DNA of 64,000 nucleotides from Lentzea californiensis (GCF_024648825.1 NZ_JANBBE010000001.1:1-64000); one strand, 5' to 3'; positions 43,956 to 52,057 are shown, counted from the first letter of the stretch. The notes: generated by a model from the sequence alone, not told the origin. Translations and numbers: made by a program.

Positions 43956-44810
43956 ATGAACGGCGATCCGTCCACCCCTTACAGCCGTGACCTGGGCGAT
44001 GAGTTGCGACAGGTGCGCGAGCGCTTCACGACCTTCCGCGGCAGGCGGATCGCGCGGATGCTCGGGTGGGACCCCGGCAAGGTCTCCAACATCGAGCACG
44101 GCAAGGTGCGCGCCACCGAGATCGACATCATCCAGTACCTGGGGCGGTGCGGGCGCAGCCAAGCCTTCATCACGGACTTCCTGGAGCGGTACCGATCCGC
44201 GTTCAACCCCTACTTCGTCCAGGTCACGGACAACCTGCGAACGATGGCCATGGCGGAGTCACTGGCGGAGAAGATCACCGGCTACGACCTGACCTACATG
44301 CCGGGCTTGTTGCAGACCGAGGACTACGCGACGGCGCTGTACGTGGCCCGCGGAGTTCTGACTCCGGACATGATCGAAGCCGCTGTGCGTTTCCGCATGG
44401 AGCGGCAGACCATTCTGCAGCGGCACAACAGGCCAACATGCGTCTTCTACATCCATGAGAACGCTCTGCGACTCAAGGTCGGCAGCGACGAGATCATGGA
44501 AGACCAGCTCATGAGGCTCCTCTTCCACACGCACACGATCCGGATCGTGCCTGCGGCGAGTGGTCCGGCGGGCGTTCTCCTCGCTCACTACGTGCTGTGG
44601 GAGTACGAGAAGCGCAGCAGCGTCGCCTACACGCATTCAGACCTCGCAAAGGTGTTCGTGCAGGACGAAGTCGGGGTCAAGCGCTGCAAGTCGATCTTCG
44701 CGCGCCTGGATGCAGTCGCGCTGGATGAGGAACAATCGCGGTCGATGGTGGCGGACCTCGCCAGTCGATCGCGGGAGGACCTCAGTGGCCGGAGACTGCA
44801 CCTGGCGTAA
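43956..44810 (+). CDS. XRE-family regulator with DUF5753 domain
   Basis: 284 aa. HTH at residues about 10-60 (RDLGDELRQVRERFTTFRGR, KVSNIEHGKVRATEIDI), then the DUF5753 ligand-type domain (YMPGLLQTEDYATALYVARG, the MERQTILQR motif, and IRIVPAASGPAG). Such proteins are paired with DUF397 proteins throughout actinomycetes and regulate development and antibiotic genes (the whiJ-like systems). ATG 43956 has TAACGT 8 bases upstream, possibly leaderless. It overlaps the DUF397 gene by 26 bases. Confidence 0.9.
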   Translation: MNGDPSTPYSRDLGDELRQVRERFTTFRGRRIARMLGWDPGKVSNIEHGKVRATEIDIIQYLGRCGRSQAFITDFLERYRSAFNPYFVQVTDNLRTMAMAESLAEKITGYDLTYMPGLLQTEDYATALYVARGVLTPDMIEAAVRFRMERQTILQRHNRPTCVFYIHENALRLKVGSDEIMEDQLMRLLFHTHTIRIVPAASGPAGVLLAHYVLWEYEKRSSVAYTHSDLAKVFVQDEVGVKRCKSIFARLDAVALDEEQSRSMVADLASRSREDLSGRRLHLA

Positions 44811-44967
44811 GAGCAGCTACAGCGGCGGCGACGCCATCGACGACGACTGCGTCGAGGTGGCGTTCGCCCAGGCTGTGCGCGTACGTGACTCCAAGAACAC
44901 CGCAGGCCCCGAGCTGGAGTTCAGCGCTGAGACATGGCAGACGTTCGTAGGGGCGTTCCATCGATAG
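44785..44967 (+). CDS. DUF397 protein
   Basis: 60 aa. WRKSSYSGG at the N-terminus, CVEVAF in the centre, VRDSKN and TWQTFVGAF at the end are the DUF397 signature. Small partners that bind and modulate their neighbouring XRE/DUF5753 regulator. GTG 44785 has gggagg upstream and lies inside the end of the regulator gene, so the two are coupled. It ends 12 bases before the deaminase start, so the regulator pair and the toxin may be one transcript. Confidence 0.9.
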   Translation: MAGDCTWRKSSYSGGDAIDDDCVEVAFAQAVRVRDSKNTAGPELEFSAETWQTFVGAFHR

Positions 44968-44979
44968 AGGAGACCTGGT

Positions 44980-45702
44980 GTGGCGTCACTGGGCGATGTG
45001 GCCGACGCGCTGCGGCGCGTGCTGGGCACGATCGACCAGTCGATAACTGCCCACCACCAAGCGTCCGAACTCGCCGAACACGCGCGAGAGCTTCTCCGCG
45101 CCGCCAGTTCTGGCAGCAACCAAACCGACGTGGAACAGGCCTGCTCGTGGTTCACCCGCGTGATCGAGGGAATCACCGAGCCGGAGGGTCAGGTGTCCAC
45201 GCTCGCGACCATCGCCGACGAAATCCGCTCCTATTTGCGCCGTCACGGTCTCGCAGAGGAAGCCTGCCTGCGGCAACCCTCTCAAAGCATCGCTGAGCAG
45301 GTCGAGGCCCTGCGTCGCCAGCTGCCACCTCCCGTGCAGGCGGGTAGCGGACAGAAGACGCACGGGCGATGGTTCACGCCCGGCAGCGAGGAGGCTCGCT
45401 CCGTCGTGAGCGGCGAAGACGCTGAGTCCGCGGAGGTCTGGCACGTCTTAAAGGACACGCAGTTCCCGGAAAAGGGCCCACCGATCACTATCACGCACGT
45501 GGAGACCAAGCTCGCGGTGCGAATGAGGCGAGAAAACATCAGGCATGCGAGCGTGGTCATCAACTACACGCCGTGCCGCATGAAGTGGGGTTGTGACAAC
45601 CTGCTGCCGGTACTTCTGCCTGAGGGATACACGCTGACCGTGTACGGGCCGAACTACCGGAAGACGTTCACAGGAGGGAAGCGCCCACCGTGGCAACGCT
45701 AG
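44980..45702 (+). CDS. DddA/SCP1.201-like cytidine deaminase toxin
   Basis: 240 aa. Residues 1 to about 95 are a helical N-terminal domain (MASLGDVADALRRVLGTIDQ) without a signal peptide. A proline/glycine linker follows (about 115-125). The C-terminal domain (about 126-228) has the deaminase signature: His173-Val-Glu175 (HVETKLAVRM) for zinc and proton transfer, and Pro198-Cys199 with Cys205 (PCRMKWGC) as the other zinc ligands, then LLPVLLPEGYTLTVYGP. SCP1.201-clade enzymes deaminate cytosine in single- or double-stranded DNA. GTG 44980 has a gaggag site. It overlaps the Imm1 gene by 13 bases. Confidence 0.85.
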   Translation: MASLGDVADALRRVLGTIDQSITAHHQASELAEHARELLRAASSGSNQTDVEQACSWFTRVIEGITEPEGQVSTLATIADEIRSYLRRHGLAEEACLRQPSQSIAEQVEALRRQLPPPVQAGSGQKTHGRWFTPGSEEARSVVSGEDAESAEVWHVLKDTQFPEKGPPITITHVETKLAVRMRRENIRHASVVINYTPCRMKWGCDNLLPVLLPEGYTLTVYGPNYRKTFTGGKRPPWQR

Positions 45703-46124
45703 AGATCTGGTACGACCAGAAGCCGGACAACGACTTCGGCGCCGGTGATCCCTCCATCCTCGTGACCACGCACGAGGAGCTGGCGGCGTTCATCGACCGG
45801 GTGAGCGAGCGCTCCGCCGCCCAGCCCTGCCCGTCGCTGGTCGAGGTGTCCATCGCCGAAGATCCCTACGGCTTCCCCACCGTCTATGCGGGCATCGGCA
45901 GCGACCAAGGCTATGTCCGCATCAGCGGAGTGGATGACCTGCGGGCGACACAAGGCGATCTGGACGCGACCGGAGACCTGGTTTACGACTTTCAAGGCCA
46001 CGAGACGCTGGTTCCCGCGAGCTACGAGGTTCCGCTGGACACAGTCCGATCAGTGCTGGCTGCCTACCTCGATCACGGCGGGTTGATTCCTGCGGACTTC
46101 CCGCACCTGGCGAGCGTCGGCTGA
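45690..46124 (+). CDS. Imm1-family immunity protein for the deaminase toxin
   Basis: 144 aa. EIWYDQKPDNDFGAGDPSIL at the start and PASYEVPLDTVRSVLAAYLD with HGGLIPADF at the end match the Imm1 family, the standard partner of deaminase-fold toxins in polymorphic toxin systems. GTG 45690 lies 13 bases inside the toxin gene, with aggagg 12 bases upstream, so toxin and antidote are made together. Its 3' end runs into a decayed gene copy on the other strand. Confidence 0.85.
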   Translation: MATLEIWYDQKPDNDFGAGDPSILVTTHEELAAFIDRVSERSAAQPCPSLVEVSIAEDPYGFPTVYAGIGSDQGYVRISGVDDLRATQGDLDATGDLVYDFQGHETLVPASYEVPLDTVRSVLAAYLDHGGLIPADFPHLASVG

Positions 46125-46290
46125 GCCCGTCGGGCACCGGCAGGTCCAACGCAGCGAGGAACCGCCGAGTCTCGTCCCACTCGAAGGCATCGGGGTCCTC
46201 GTCCTCGGCCAGGTAGGCGAGCAGCTCGGCCTGCTTGGTCTGCGACGTCACCGACGGAGTTGAGCAACCACCACCACAGATCCAGGCCGG
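46121..46290 (-). pseudogene. Decayed C-terminal copy of the 46933-47394 gene
   Basis: On the minus strand KQAELLAYLAEDEDPDAFEW and TRRFLAALDLPVPDGLS repeat the C-terminus of the 153-aa protein encoded at 46933-47394. The copy has a frameshift near 46250 (WWWLLNS reads in one frame, KQAELLA in another), a deletion of about 19 residues, and its stop TGA has become CGA. There is no start. A remnant of a tandem duplication. Confidence 0.8.
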
Positions 46291-46319
46291 ACGAGGGTTG
46301 CGGCGAAGCCTGGCAGGAT

Positions 46320-46745
46320 TCATCGAAGCTCGGTAGCCGCCTGCCACGACAAGCCCTCGGGCCGCATTCCCTGGTTCGCCAGCAGCTCCTGCAGGGCTTG
46401 CCGCACCACGTCGAGCGGCACCTCCGAGTCAGCCGGGAACTCGTGCGCCGTCCCGTAGTACAGGTAGCGGACGCCATCCGGCTTGACCTGTTCTCCTCTG
46501 CTGAACCACTCGCCATCATCATCGGCGTAGCGAACAGCGCCGAGCGCACTGGCCTGGTCGACGCCAACCACCAACTCGTGCGTCGGGTCCTCGTCGGCGC
46601 ACTCGTCGACGGCGTAAACCGTCGCCGACCGGTAGTCCTGCCCTGCGTCCAGCAGCTCAGTGAGAAAGCCGTCAACGTCGTCGTCGGTGCGCAACAGAGT
46701 CACTCCCGCGCCGTGCTTGTACGAAGCCTCCAAGACATAGCTCAT
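46320..46745 (-). CDS. Orphan Imm1-family immunity protein
   Basis: 141 aa from ATG 46745, with ggaaaggaag 7 bases upstream. ECADEDPTHELVVGVD in the centre and PADSEVPLDVVRQALQELLA near the end, then RPEGLSWQAA, are the Imm1 signature, a closer match to the family consensus than the first Imm1. No complete toxin gene precedes it, only a stub. An immunity gene kept after loss of its toxin protects against toxins from related cells. Confidence 0.85.
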   Translation of the reverse strand: MSYVLEASYKHGAGVTLLRTDDDVDGFLTELLDAGQDYRSATVYAVDECADEDPTHELVVGVDQASALGAVRYADDDGEWFSRGEQVKPDGVRYLYYGTAHEFPADSEVPLDVVRQALQELLANQGMRPEGLSWQAATELR

Positions 46746-46878
46746 GTCTGGGCTTCCTTTCCCCGGTAGGTTTGCTTGCCGCCTCCTCAGCGGCGTCGAG
46801 AGCATCCGCCAGTTCCGTGAAAGGCAGGCGTTCCAAGCTTGCGCGCAGCGCTGCGATCACGTCTCCGAGTGTCGCCGA
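46743..46878 (-). pseudogene. N-terminal stub of a lost deaminase-type toxin gene
   Basis: Upstream of the orphan Imm1 the frame reads ATLGDVIAALRASLERLPFT then ELADALDAAEEAAS, like the start of the intact toxin (MASLGDVADAL). A good ribosome binding site (gggggagg) sits 4 bases before the position where the start should be, but that codon is TCG (46878-46876) instead of GTG/ATG. The catalytic half is missing: the frame runs directly into the Imm1 start. Confidence 0.65.
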
Positions 46879-46932
46879 GCGCCCTCCCCCGCCAGGGCAA
46901 GTACACCTTGCTGGCGTTGGGCGGGCAAGACG

Positions 46933-47394
46933 TCAGCTGAGTCCGTCGGGCACCGGCAGGTCCAGCGCAGCGAGGAACCGCCGCGTCTTGACCTCGACGA
47001 ACACCTCGCCGTCGTCGATCTCGGCGACGTCCTCGGACTCGGCCCACTCGAACGCGTTCGGGTCCTCGTCCTCGGCGAGGAACGCGAGCAGCTCGGCCTG
47101 CTTGGCCGGAACGTCGCCGCCGGAGTTGAGCAGCCCCCACCACTCGGCCAGCCCCGCGGCCTCCCGCAAGACGTCGGTCGGGTCGGACGCGCTGGGGTTC
47201 TCGAAGTAGGTGCGCGGCGTCAGGCCCAGGTAGGCGACACCCGATCCGGTGCCGGCCGGGGCGTAGACGACCGAGGTGATGTCGCTGTCGTGGATGTCGA
47301 TCCACAGGAACGGCTCCGCGAGCGGCGGCAGTTCGCCCTCGGACAGCGTCTTCCAGGAGCCGTGCTCGTAGGCGTAAGTGCCGAAGAAACCCAC
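46933..47394 (-). CDS. Conserved protein of unknown function linked to the immunity cluster
   Basis: 153 aa from GTG 47394 (aagga 7 bases upstream). Starts MGFFGTYAYEHGSWKTLSEG; acidic (LAEDEDPNAFEWAESED). No family recognised. It begins 10 bases after the stop of the Tdi1-like gene, with its ribosome binding site overlapping that stop, so they are one operon. A broken copy of its 3' end lies at 46121-46290. Possibly an immunity or antitoxin protein, by context only. Confidence 0.65.
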   Translation of the reverse strand: MGFFGTYAYEHGSWKTLSEGELPPLAEPFLWIDIHDSDITSVVYAPAGTGSGVAYLGLTPRTYFENPSASDPTDVLREAAGLAEWWGLLNSGGDVPAKQAELLAFLAEDEDPNAFEWAESEDVAEIDDGEVFVEVKTRRFLAALDLPVPDGLS

Positions 47395-47404
47395 TGACCA
47401 ATCC

Positions 47405-48013
47405 TTAGCTGATCTCGACGCCGCTGACCGACGTGCCCGCCGGGAGGTCCTTGACCTTCGCCCACAGCTGCCCGTGGACCGACCAGTAGACCTCCTCGTC
47501 GACGACCTCGAGATTCTCCACCGCCTCCACACCGCCCAGGAACAGTGGTGTCCTGAACCCGACGCATGCTCCGGCCGGAGTGCGTTCCGGGTGCAGTGCG
47601 CGCCAGGCGCCGAAGAGGTGCTGGGCGAGGAAGGTGCCGGGGTCGTCGACCATGTACTCGTCGAGCAGGTCCGGGATGACGCAGTCGAGCTCGTAGACGT
47701 CGCCGGCAGCGGGGTCGAGCAGGAGCAGCAGTGCGTTGCGGTGCAGGTCGAGCGCGTACAGGCGGCCCAGCCAGTCCTGGGCGAACGGGCGGATGCGCGG
47801 TGCCCACTCCGGCCACATCGCGTTCGCCAGGCCCTGAGCGCGGCGGGCCTCGTCGTCGGTGAGGACGCGGAGGATGCCGTCGCCGAACGACAGCCCGGCG
47901 GCCGTCGTGACCAGCTCGGCCAGGCCCGGGACACGGCGCAGCGGTGCGATGTTCGCGGGAGGCGACGGCTCACCGGCGTCCAGCGGGTAGGCGCCGGAAA
48001 AACGTTCGAACAC
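47405..48013 (-). CDS. Tdi1/DUF1851 (GAD-like) domain protein, probable immunity protein
   Basis: 202 aa. MFERFSGAYPLDAGEP, FGDGILRVLTDDEARRAQG, DWLGRLYALD and the C-terminal CVGFRTPLFLGGVEAVENLE with VYWSVHGQLW match proteins annotated as T6SS immunity Tdi1-like (GAD-like plus DUF1851). In Agrobacterium Tdi1 neutralises the DNase Tde1. Actinomycetes have no type VI secretion, so here it probably guards against another nuclease-type toxin. GTG 48013 with gggggga upstream. Confidence 0.75.
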   Translation of the reverse strand: MFERFSGAYPLDAGEPSPPANIAPLRRVPGLAELVTTAAGLSFGDGILRVLTDDEARRAQGLANAMWPEWAPRIRPFAQDWLGRLYALDLHRNALLLLLDPAAGDVYELDCVIPDLLDEYMVDDPGTFLAQHLFGAWRALHPERTPAGACVGFRTPLFLGGVEAVENLEVVDEEVYWSVHGQLWAKVKDLPAGTSVSGVEIS

Positions 48014-48034
48014 TTCAAATCCCCCCAGCGACAG

Positions 48035-48071
48035 CGACGAGCCCTCGCCTGGTGCAGGCGAGGGCTCGTCG
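48035..48071 (-). terminator. Terminator of ahcY
   Basis: cgacgagccctcgcctg (48035-48051) and caggcgagggctcgtcg (48055-48071): a perfect 17-bp stem with a 3-base loop, starting 10 bases past the ahcY stop. Confidence 0.9.
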
Positions 48072-48080
48072 GAGCAGAAA

Positions 48081-49544
48081 TCAGTAGCGGTAGTGCTCCG
48101 CCTTGAACGGGCCCTCGACGTCGACGTCGATGTACTCGGCCTGGTCCTTGGTGAGCTTGGTCAGCTCGCCGCCGAGCGCCTCGAGGTGAATGCGCGCGAC
48201 CTTCTCGTCCAGCACCTTGGGCAGGCGGTAGACCTCGTTGTCGTACTCCTTGAACTTGGTGAACAGCTCGACCTGAGCGATCACCTGGTTCGAGAAGGAG
48301 TTCGACATGACGAACGACGGGTGGCCGGTCGCGTTGCCCAGGTTCATCAGGCGGCCCTCGGACAGCACGATGATCGTGCGGCCCGACGGGAAGATCCACT
48401 CGTCGACCTGCGGCTTGATGTTGTTCTTGCGGATGCCCGGGTAGCGCTGCAGGCCGGCCATGTCGAGCTCGTTGTCGAAGTGGCCGACGTTGCCCAGGAT
48501 CGCCTGGTGCTTCATCTGCGACATGTGCTCGACGGTGACGACGTCCTTGTTGCCGGTCGTCGTGATGATGATGTCCGCGATCGGCAGGACCGACTCGAGC
48601 TTCGCGACCTGGTAGCCGTCCATCGCGGCCTGCAGTGCGCAGATCGGGTCGATCTCGGTGACGATCACGCGGGCGCCCTGGCCGCGCAGTGACTCGGCCG
48701 AGCCCTTGCCGACGTCGCCGTAGCCGCAGACGACGGCGACCTTGCCGCCGATCAGGACGTCGGTGCCGCGGTTGATGCCGTCGATCAGCGAGTGGCGGAT
48801 GCCGTAGCGGTTGTCGAACTTCGACTTGGTGACGGCGTCGTTGACGTTGATCGCGGGGAACAGCAGCTCACCGGCGGCGGCCAGCTGGTACAGGCGCATG
48901 ACGCCCGTCGTGGTCTCCTCGGTGACGCCGCGGACGCCCTCGGCGATCTTGGTCCACTTGCCGTTGTCCGCCTCGACCGACTTCTTCAGCAGGGCGAGGA
49001 AGACCTTCCACTCGTCGGAGTCGTCGGCCTCCGGCGAGGGCACGACACCCTGGGTCTCGTACTGCTTGCCCTTGTGGACGAGCATGGTGGCGTCGCCGCC
49101 GTCATCCAGGATCATGTTCGGGCCGCCGCCGTCCGGCCAGGTCAGCATCTGCTCAGCGGTCCACCAGTACTCCTCCAGCGTCTCGCCCTTCCAGGCGAAA
49201 CACGCCACGCCCTTCGGCTCCTCCTCGGTGCCGTGGGGGCCCACGACGACGGCAGCCGCCGCGTGGTCCTGCGTCGAGAAGATGTTGCAGGAGGCCCAGC
49301 GCACCTCGGCGCCCAGGTCGACCAGGGTCTCGATGAGGACGGCCGTCTGGATCGTCATGTGCAGCGAGCCGGAGATGCGGGCGCCCTTGAGCGGGTACAC
49401 CCCGGAGTACTCGCGACGGAACGCCATGAGGCCGGGCATCTCGTGCTCAGCCAGCCGGATCTCCTTGCGACCGAACTCGTGGAGTGACAGGTCGGCCACT
49501 GCGAAGTCGATGCCGTTGCGGGTCTGCAACCGTTCCGCGGTCAT
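48081..49544 (-). CDS. ahcY: Adenosylhomocysteinase
   Basis: 487 aa. It cleaves S-adenosylhomocysteine to adenosine and homocysteine, relieving inhibition of methyltransferases. [12 protein letters not shown] and [16 protein letters not shown] are the substrate domain, KFDNRYG carries the active-site Lys/Asp, [20 protein letters not shown] is the NAD-binding loop, and the protein ends in the typical [11 protein letters not shown] 49544 has a tggagga ribosome binding site. Orthologue of Rv3248c. I saw no SAH riboswitch in the 98-bp upstream spacer. Confidence 0.97.
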   Translation of the reverse strand: MTAERLQTRNGIDFAVADLSLHEFGRKEIRLAEHEMPGLMAFRREYSGVYPLKGARISGSLHMTIQTAVLIETLVDLGAEVRWASCNIFSTQDHAAAAVVVGPHGTEEEPKGVACFAWKGETLEEYWWTAEQMLTWPDGGGPNMILDDGGDATMLVHKGKQYETQGVVPSPEADDSDEWKVFLALLKKSVEADNGKWTKIAEGVRGVTEETTTGVMRLYQLAAAGELLFPAINVNDAVTKSKFDNRYGIRHSLIDGINRGTDVLIGGKVAVVCGYGDVGKGSAESLRGQGARVIVTEIDPICALQAAMDGYQVAKLESVLPIADIIITTTGNKDVVTVEHMSQMKHQAILGNVGHFDNELDMAGLQRYPGIRKNNIKPQVDEWIFPSGRTIIVLSEGRLMNLGNATGHPSFVMSNSFSNQVIAQVELFTKFKEYDNEVYRLPKVLDEKVARIHLEALGGELTKLTKDQAEYIDVDVEGPFKAEHYRY

Positions 49545-49642
49545 TACGAAGTCCTCCAGGGCACTTCAGCGAGGGTGTCGTCCGACCATACCGCCCGCTG
49601 ATGCACCACTATGTCCCCCACGTTGGGTGAGGGAGGTCTCGG

Positions 49643-52048
49643 GTGTTGCTGACTGGCCCGGACACACGTGTCGTCGAGTTGCGTGTACATGGCGTCCAAG
49701 GAACGACGCCGCAGACGCTCGTCGACGCCGTTGCGGCCGTGGACGTTGCGGGAGACGGGCTCGGCCGCATCGTGCGTCCGGCCGACAGACTCCGCAGGCC
49801 CGCGCCTGGACCAGTCTTGCAGACGGAGGGCCGTCCCATCCCCCGCGTGATCGAGGGGTACCTGTGGGGCGGGATGACGTCCGGCGGTGTGGCCAAGGCC
49901 ACCTGGGCGCTGCTCTTCCCGTTCAGCATCGCGAACGTCGCGCACTGGATGCTGCCTCCGGTCCCCGAGCAGAACCTGCCCGCTCACCTGCTCGGCATCG
50001 GCCTGCGGTCGTTGTTGCGGGTGTTCGCGCTGCTGCTCACGGCGTTGCTGGTCGCGCAGATCTCGGTGGTCAGCCTCGACCTGCTCGCCGCCCAGTGCCT
50101 GCGGCCCGCCACCGCGTGTCTGACCAGCGTTCCGGGTGACGTGCGCGCTTTTCCGTGGTTCCGGACGTTCCTGGGGTTGCTGCCGATCCTGGTGGTGATC
50201 GCGGTGATGCGGCGCGTGTCGCACGTCGAATGGCGGATCGAGCGCAAGGAGATCGCCGACGCCGAGGAGCAGGACAAGCAGCCCCCGTCCGGACTGCCCG
50301 GCGCGCACGTGGCGACCGACCCGGACACGCCGGCGTTGCGGTCCCTGCACATCGTGGCCGCGCTCGCGGTGACGGCGCTGATCGCGCTGGGCGGGCCGTT
50401 GCAGCAGCTCACGGCCGCCGGCGGCATGGGCGTCGCGATCACGGTGGCGTGGACTGTCTCGCTGGTGCTCATCGGCGTGTCCGTGCTCGGCGTGTTGTTG
50501 TTGGACGACCCGACGGGCGGTGCGCCTCATCGCGGCGGACGGTGGCTGCGCGCGGCGCTGAGCCGCAAACCGCGGCGGCTGTTGCTGGTGTTCTCCCTGC
50601 TGCTGGTGCTGACGACCCTGGGGCTGCAGGAGCAACTGCCGTTGCGGGTGCCCGGCGCGGACGTGACCGTGCAGGTCGTGGCGTTGCTGATGGCGTTCGT
50701 GCTGGTGCTGTTCGGACTGATGCTGGTGCCCGCGGCACTGCTGGCCCGCAAGACGTGGCGCACGTTGCCGCGCGAACTGCGGCCGTGGGCCGGCGGCTGG
50801 TTCGCGGCGCCGGTGCTGGCGATCGCGGGACTGCTCGGCGGCGGCTTCGGCGCCGGAGTGGCGTTGCCGGTGCGCAAGGCGCTGGGCGAGGACCTGGACC
50901 TGCCGGACGGGTACAGCTACATCACTCTGCTGTGGGGCGTGGCGGGCGCGTTGGCGCTGCTGAGCTTTCTCGCGGTGGCCTCGTTCACCGGTGCCGTGCG
51001 GTGGCGGGCGTTCCGCAAGGGCAAGGTGTGGGCGCGTGAGGCTTCGCTGCTGCACTCCGGCCGGATGCGCGACCTGCGCATGGCGACGCGGGCGTGGTGG
51101 TGGGCGCGCTGGGAACGCAACCACGGCCATCACATGATCCTGATCATCGCGTCCGTGCTGACGGTCGGCGCCGTGCTCGCCTCCTTGCAGCGGTTGCGCA
51201 ACGTGGAGCTGGCGTCGTGGACGTATCCGTTCTCCGCGTTCGGCGTGTTCGTGCTCGGCCTGCTGGCCGTGTCGTTGCTGCGTGCGGTGTACCTGGCGGC
51301 GCGGCAGCCGGAGTCCGGGCGGCGGCTCGGGATCATCGCGGACATCGCGCAGTTCTGGCCGCGTGAAGCGCACCCGATCGTGCCGCCCTGCTACGCGCTG
51401 AAGGTCGTGCCGGAACTCGTGGCCCGCGTGCAGGACCACCTGCGCGACCCCGGCACCCGTGTCGTCCTCTGTGGACACTCGCAGGGCTCCCTGCTGGTCG
51501 CCGTCGCCGCCGCCCGCCTGCTGGAGGAACTGCCTGCCCACGACCGCGAACGGATCGGGCTGCTGACGGCCGGTTCGCAGCTGCAGTGGGCGTACCCGCG
51601 GGCGTTCCCGGCCGTGGTGCCGCACGCGTCGCTGGCCCGGCTGGCCGGCGGGCTGGACGGACGCTGGCGCGCGCTGTGCCGGGGCACCGATCCGCTGGGC
51701 GGCGCCGTGACCACGTGGCGGCGGCAGGTGTTCGACGGCATGTTGCTCGGCGTCGGCTACCGCGACGACGGTTCGGAGGGCGCGCTGGCGCCTGCGTTGC
51801 GCGGGCCCACCGGGGCGTTGGTGCTGGGTGGCGACCACTGGCTGCCGGATCCGCAGCGCGGGCCGTTCCCCGGACGGCGGTGGCGGTCCGGGGTGTCGGC
51901 GCACTCCGACTACACGTCGGACCCGGAGTGGGACCGCGCGGTGGCGATCGCGGCGGGGCTGTTGCAGGTGGACGCGCCGGAATCGCCTTCGCTGCCGTTC
52001 GCGCGCAAGCCGGAAATGCGGTCGCGGGACGTGCTGGGCGGCTCCTAG
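49643..52048 (+). CDS. Large membrane protein with a serine-hydrolase-like domain
   Basis: 801 aa. The N-terminus (TRVVELRVHGVQGTTPQTLV) has the beta-strand and His-Gly oxyanion pattern of alpha/beta hydrolases. About eight to ten transmembrane helices follow (residues ~105-560). The cytoplasmic C-terminal part contains VVLCGHSQGSLLVAVAAARL, a G-x-S-x-G nucleophile elbow, so the hydrolase fold is split by membrane helices. Likely a membrane-bound lipase or esterase. GTG 49643, divergent from ahcY. No named family recognised. Confidence 0.65.
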   Translation: MLLTGPDTRVVELRVHGVQGTTPQTLVDAVAAVDVAGDGLGRIVRPADRLRRPAPGPVLQTEGRPIPRVIEGYLWGGMTSGGVAKATWALLFPFSIANVAHWMLPPVPEQNLPAHLLGIGLRSLLRVFALLLTALLVAQISVVSLDLLAAQCLRPATACLTSVPGDVRAFPWFRTFLGLLPILVVIAVMRRVSHVEWRIERKEIADAEEQDKQPPSGLPGAHVATDPDTPALRSLHIVAALAVTALIALGGPLQQLTAAGGMGVAITVAWTVSLVLIGVSVLGVLLLDDPTGGAPHRGGRWLRAALSRKPRRLLLVFSLLLVLTTLGLQEQLPLRVPGADVTVQVVALLMAFVLVLFGLMLVPAALLARKTWRTLPRELRPWAGGWFAAPVLAIAGLLGGGFGAGVALPVRKALGEDLDLPDGYSYITLLWGVAGALALLSFLAVASFTGAVRWRAFRKGKVWAREASLLHSGRMRDLRMATRAWWWARWERNHGHHMILIIASVLTVGAVLASLQRLRNVELASWTYPFSAFGVFVLGLLAVSLLRAVYLAARQPESGRRLGIIADIAQFWPREAHPIVPPCYALKVVPELVARVQDHLRDPGTRVVLCGHSQGSLLVAVAAARLLEELPAHDRERIGLLTAGSQLQWAYPRAFPAVVPHASLARLAGGLDGRWRALCRGTDPLGGAVTTWRRQVFDGMLLGVGYRDDGSEGALAPALRGPTGALVLGGDHWLPDPQRGPFPGRRWRSGVSAHSDYTSDPEWDRAVAIAAGLLQVDAPESPSLPFARKPEMRSRDVLGGS

Positions 52049-52051
52049 TCT
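52046..52051 (+). promoter_or_regulatory. -10 hexamer for a leaderless start
   Basis: TAGTCT lies 6 bases before GTG 52058 and includes the last base pair of the preceding stop region; no ribosome binding site is present. Confidence 0.45.
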
Positions 52052-52057
52052 GCGCGG

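Noticed and set aside
49545-49642. SAH riboswitch upstream of ahcY
   Set aside because: Only 98 bases separate ahcY from the divergent gene, and I do not see the conserved pseudoknot core sequences.
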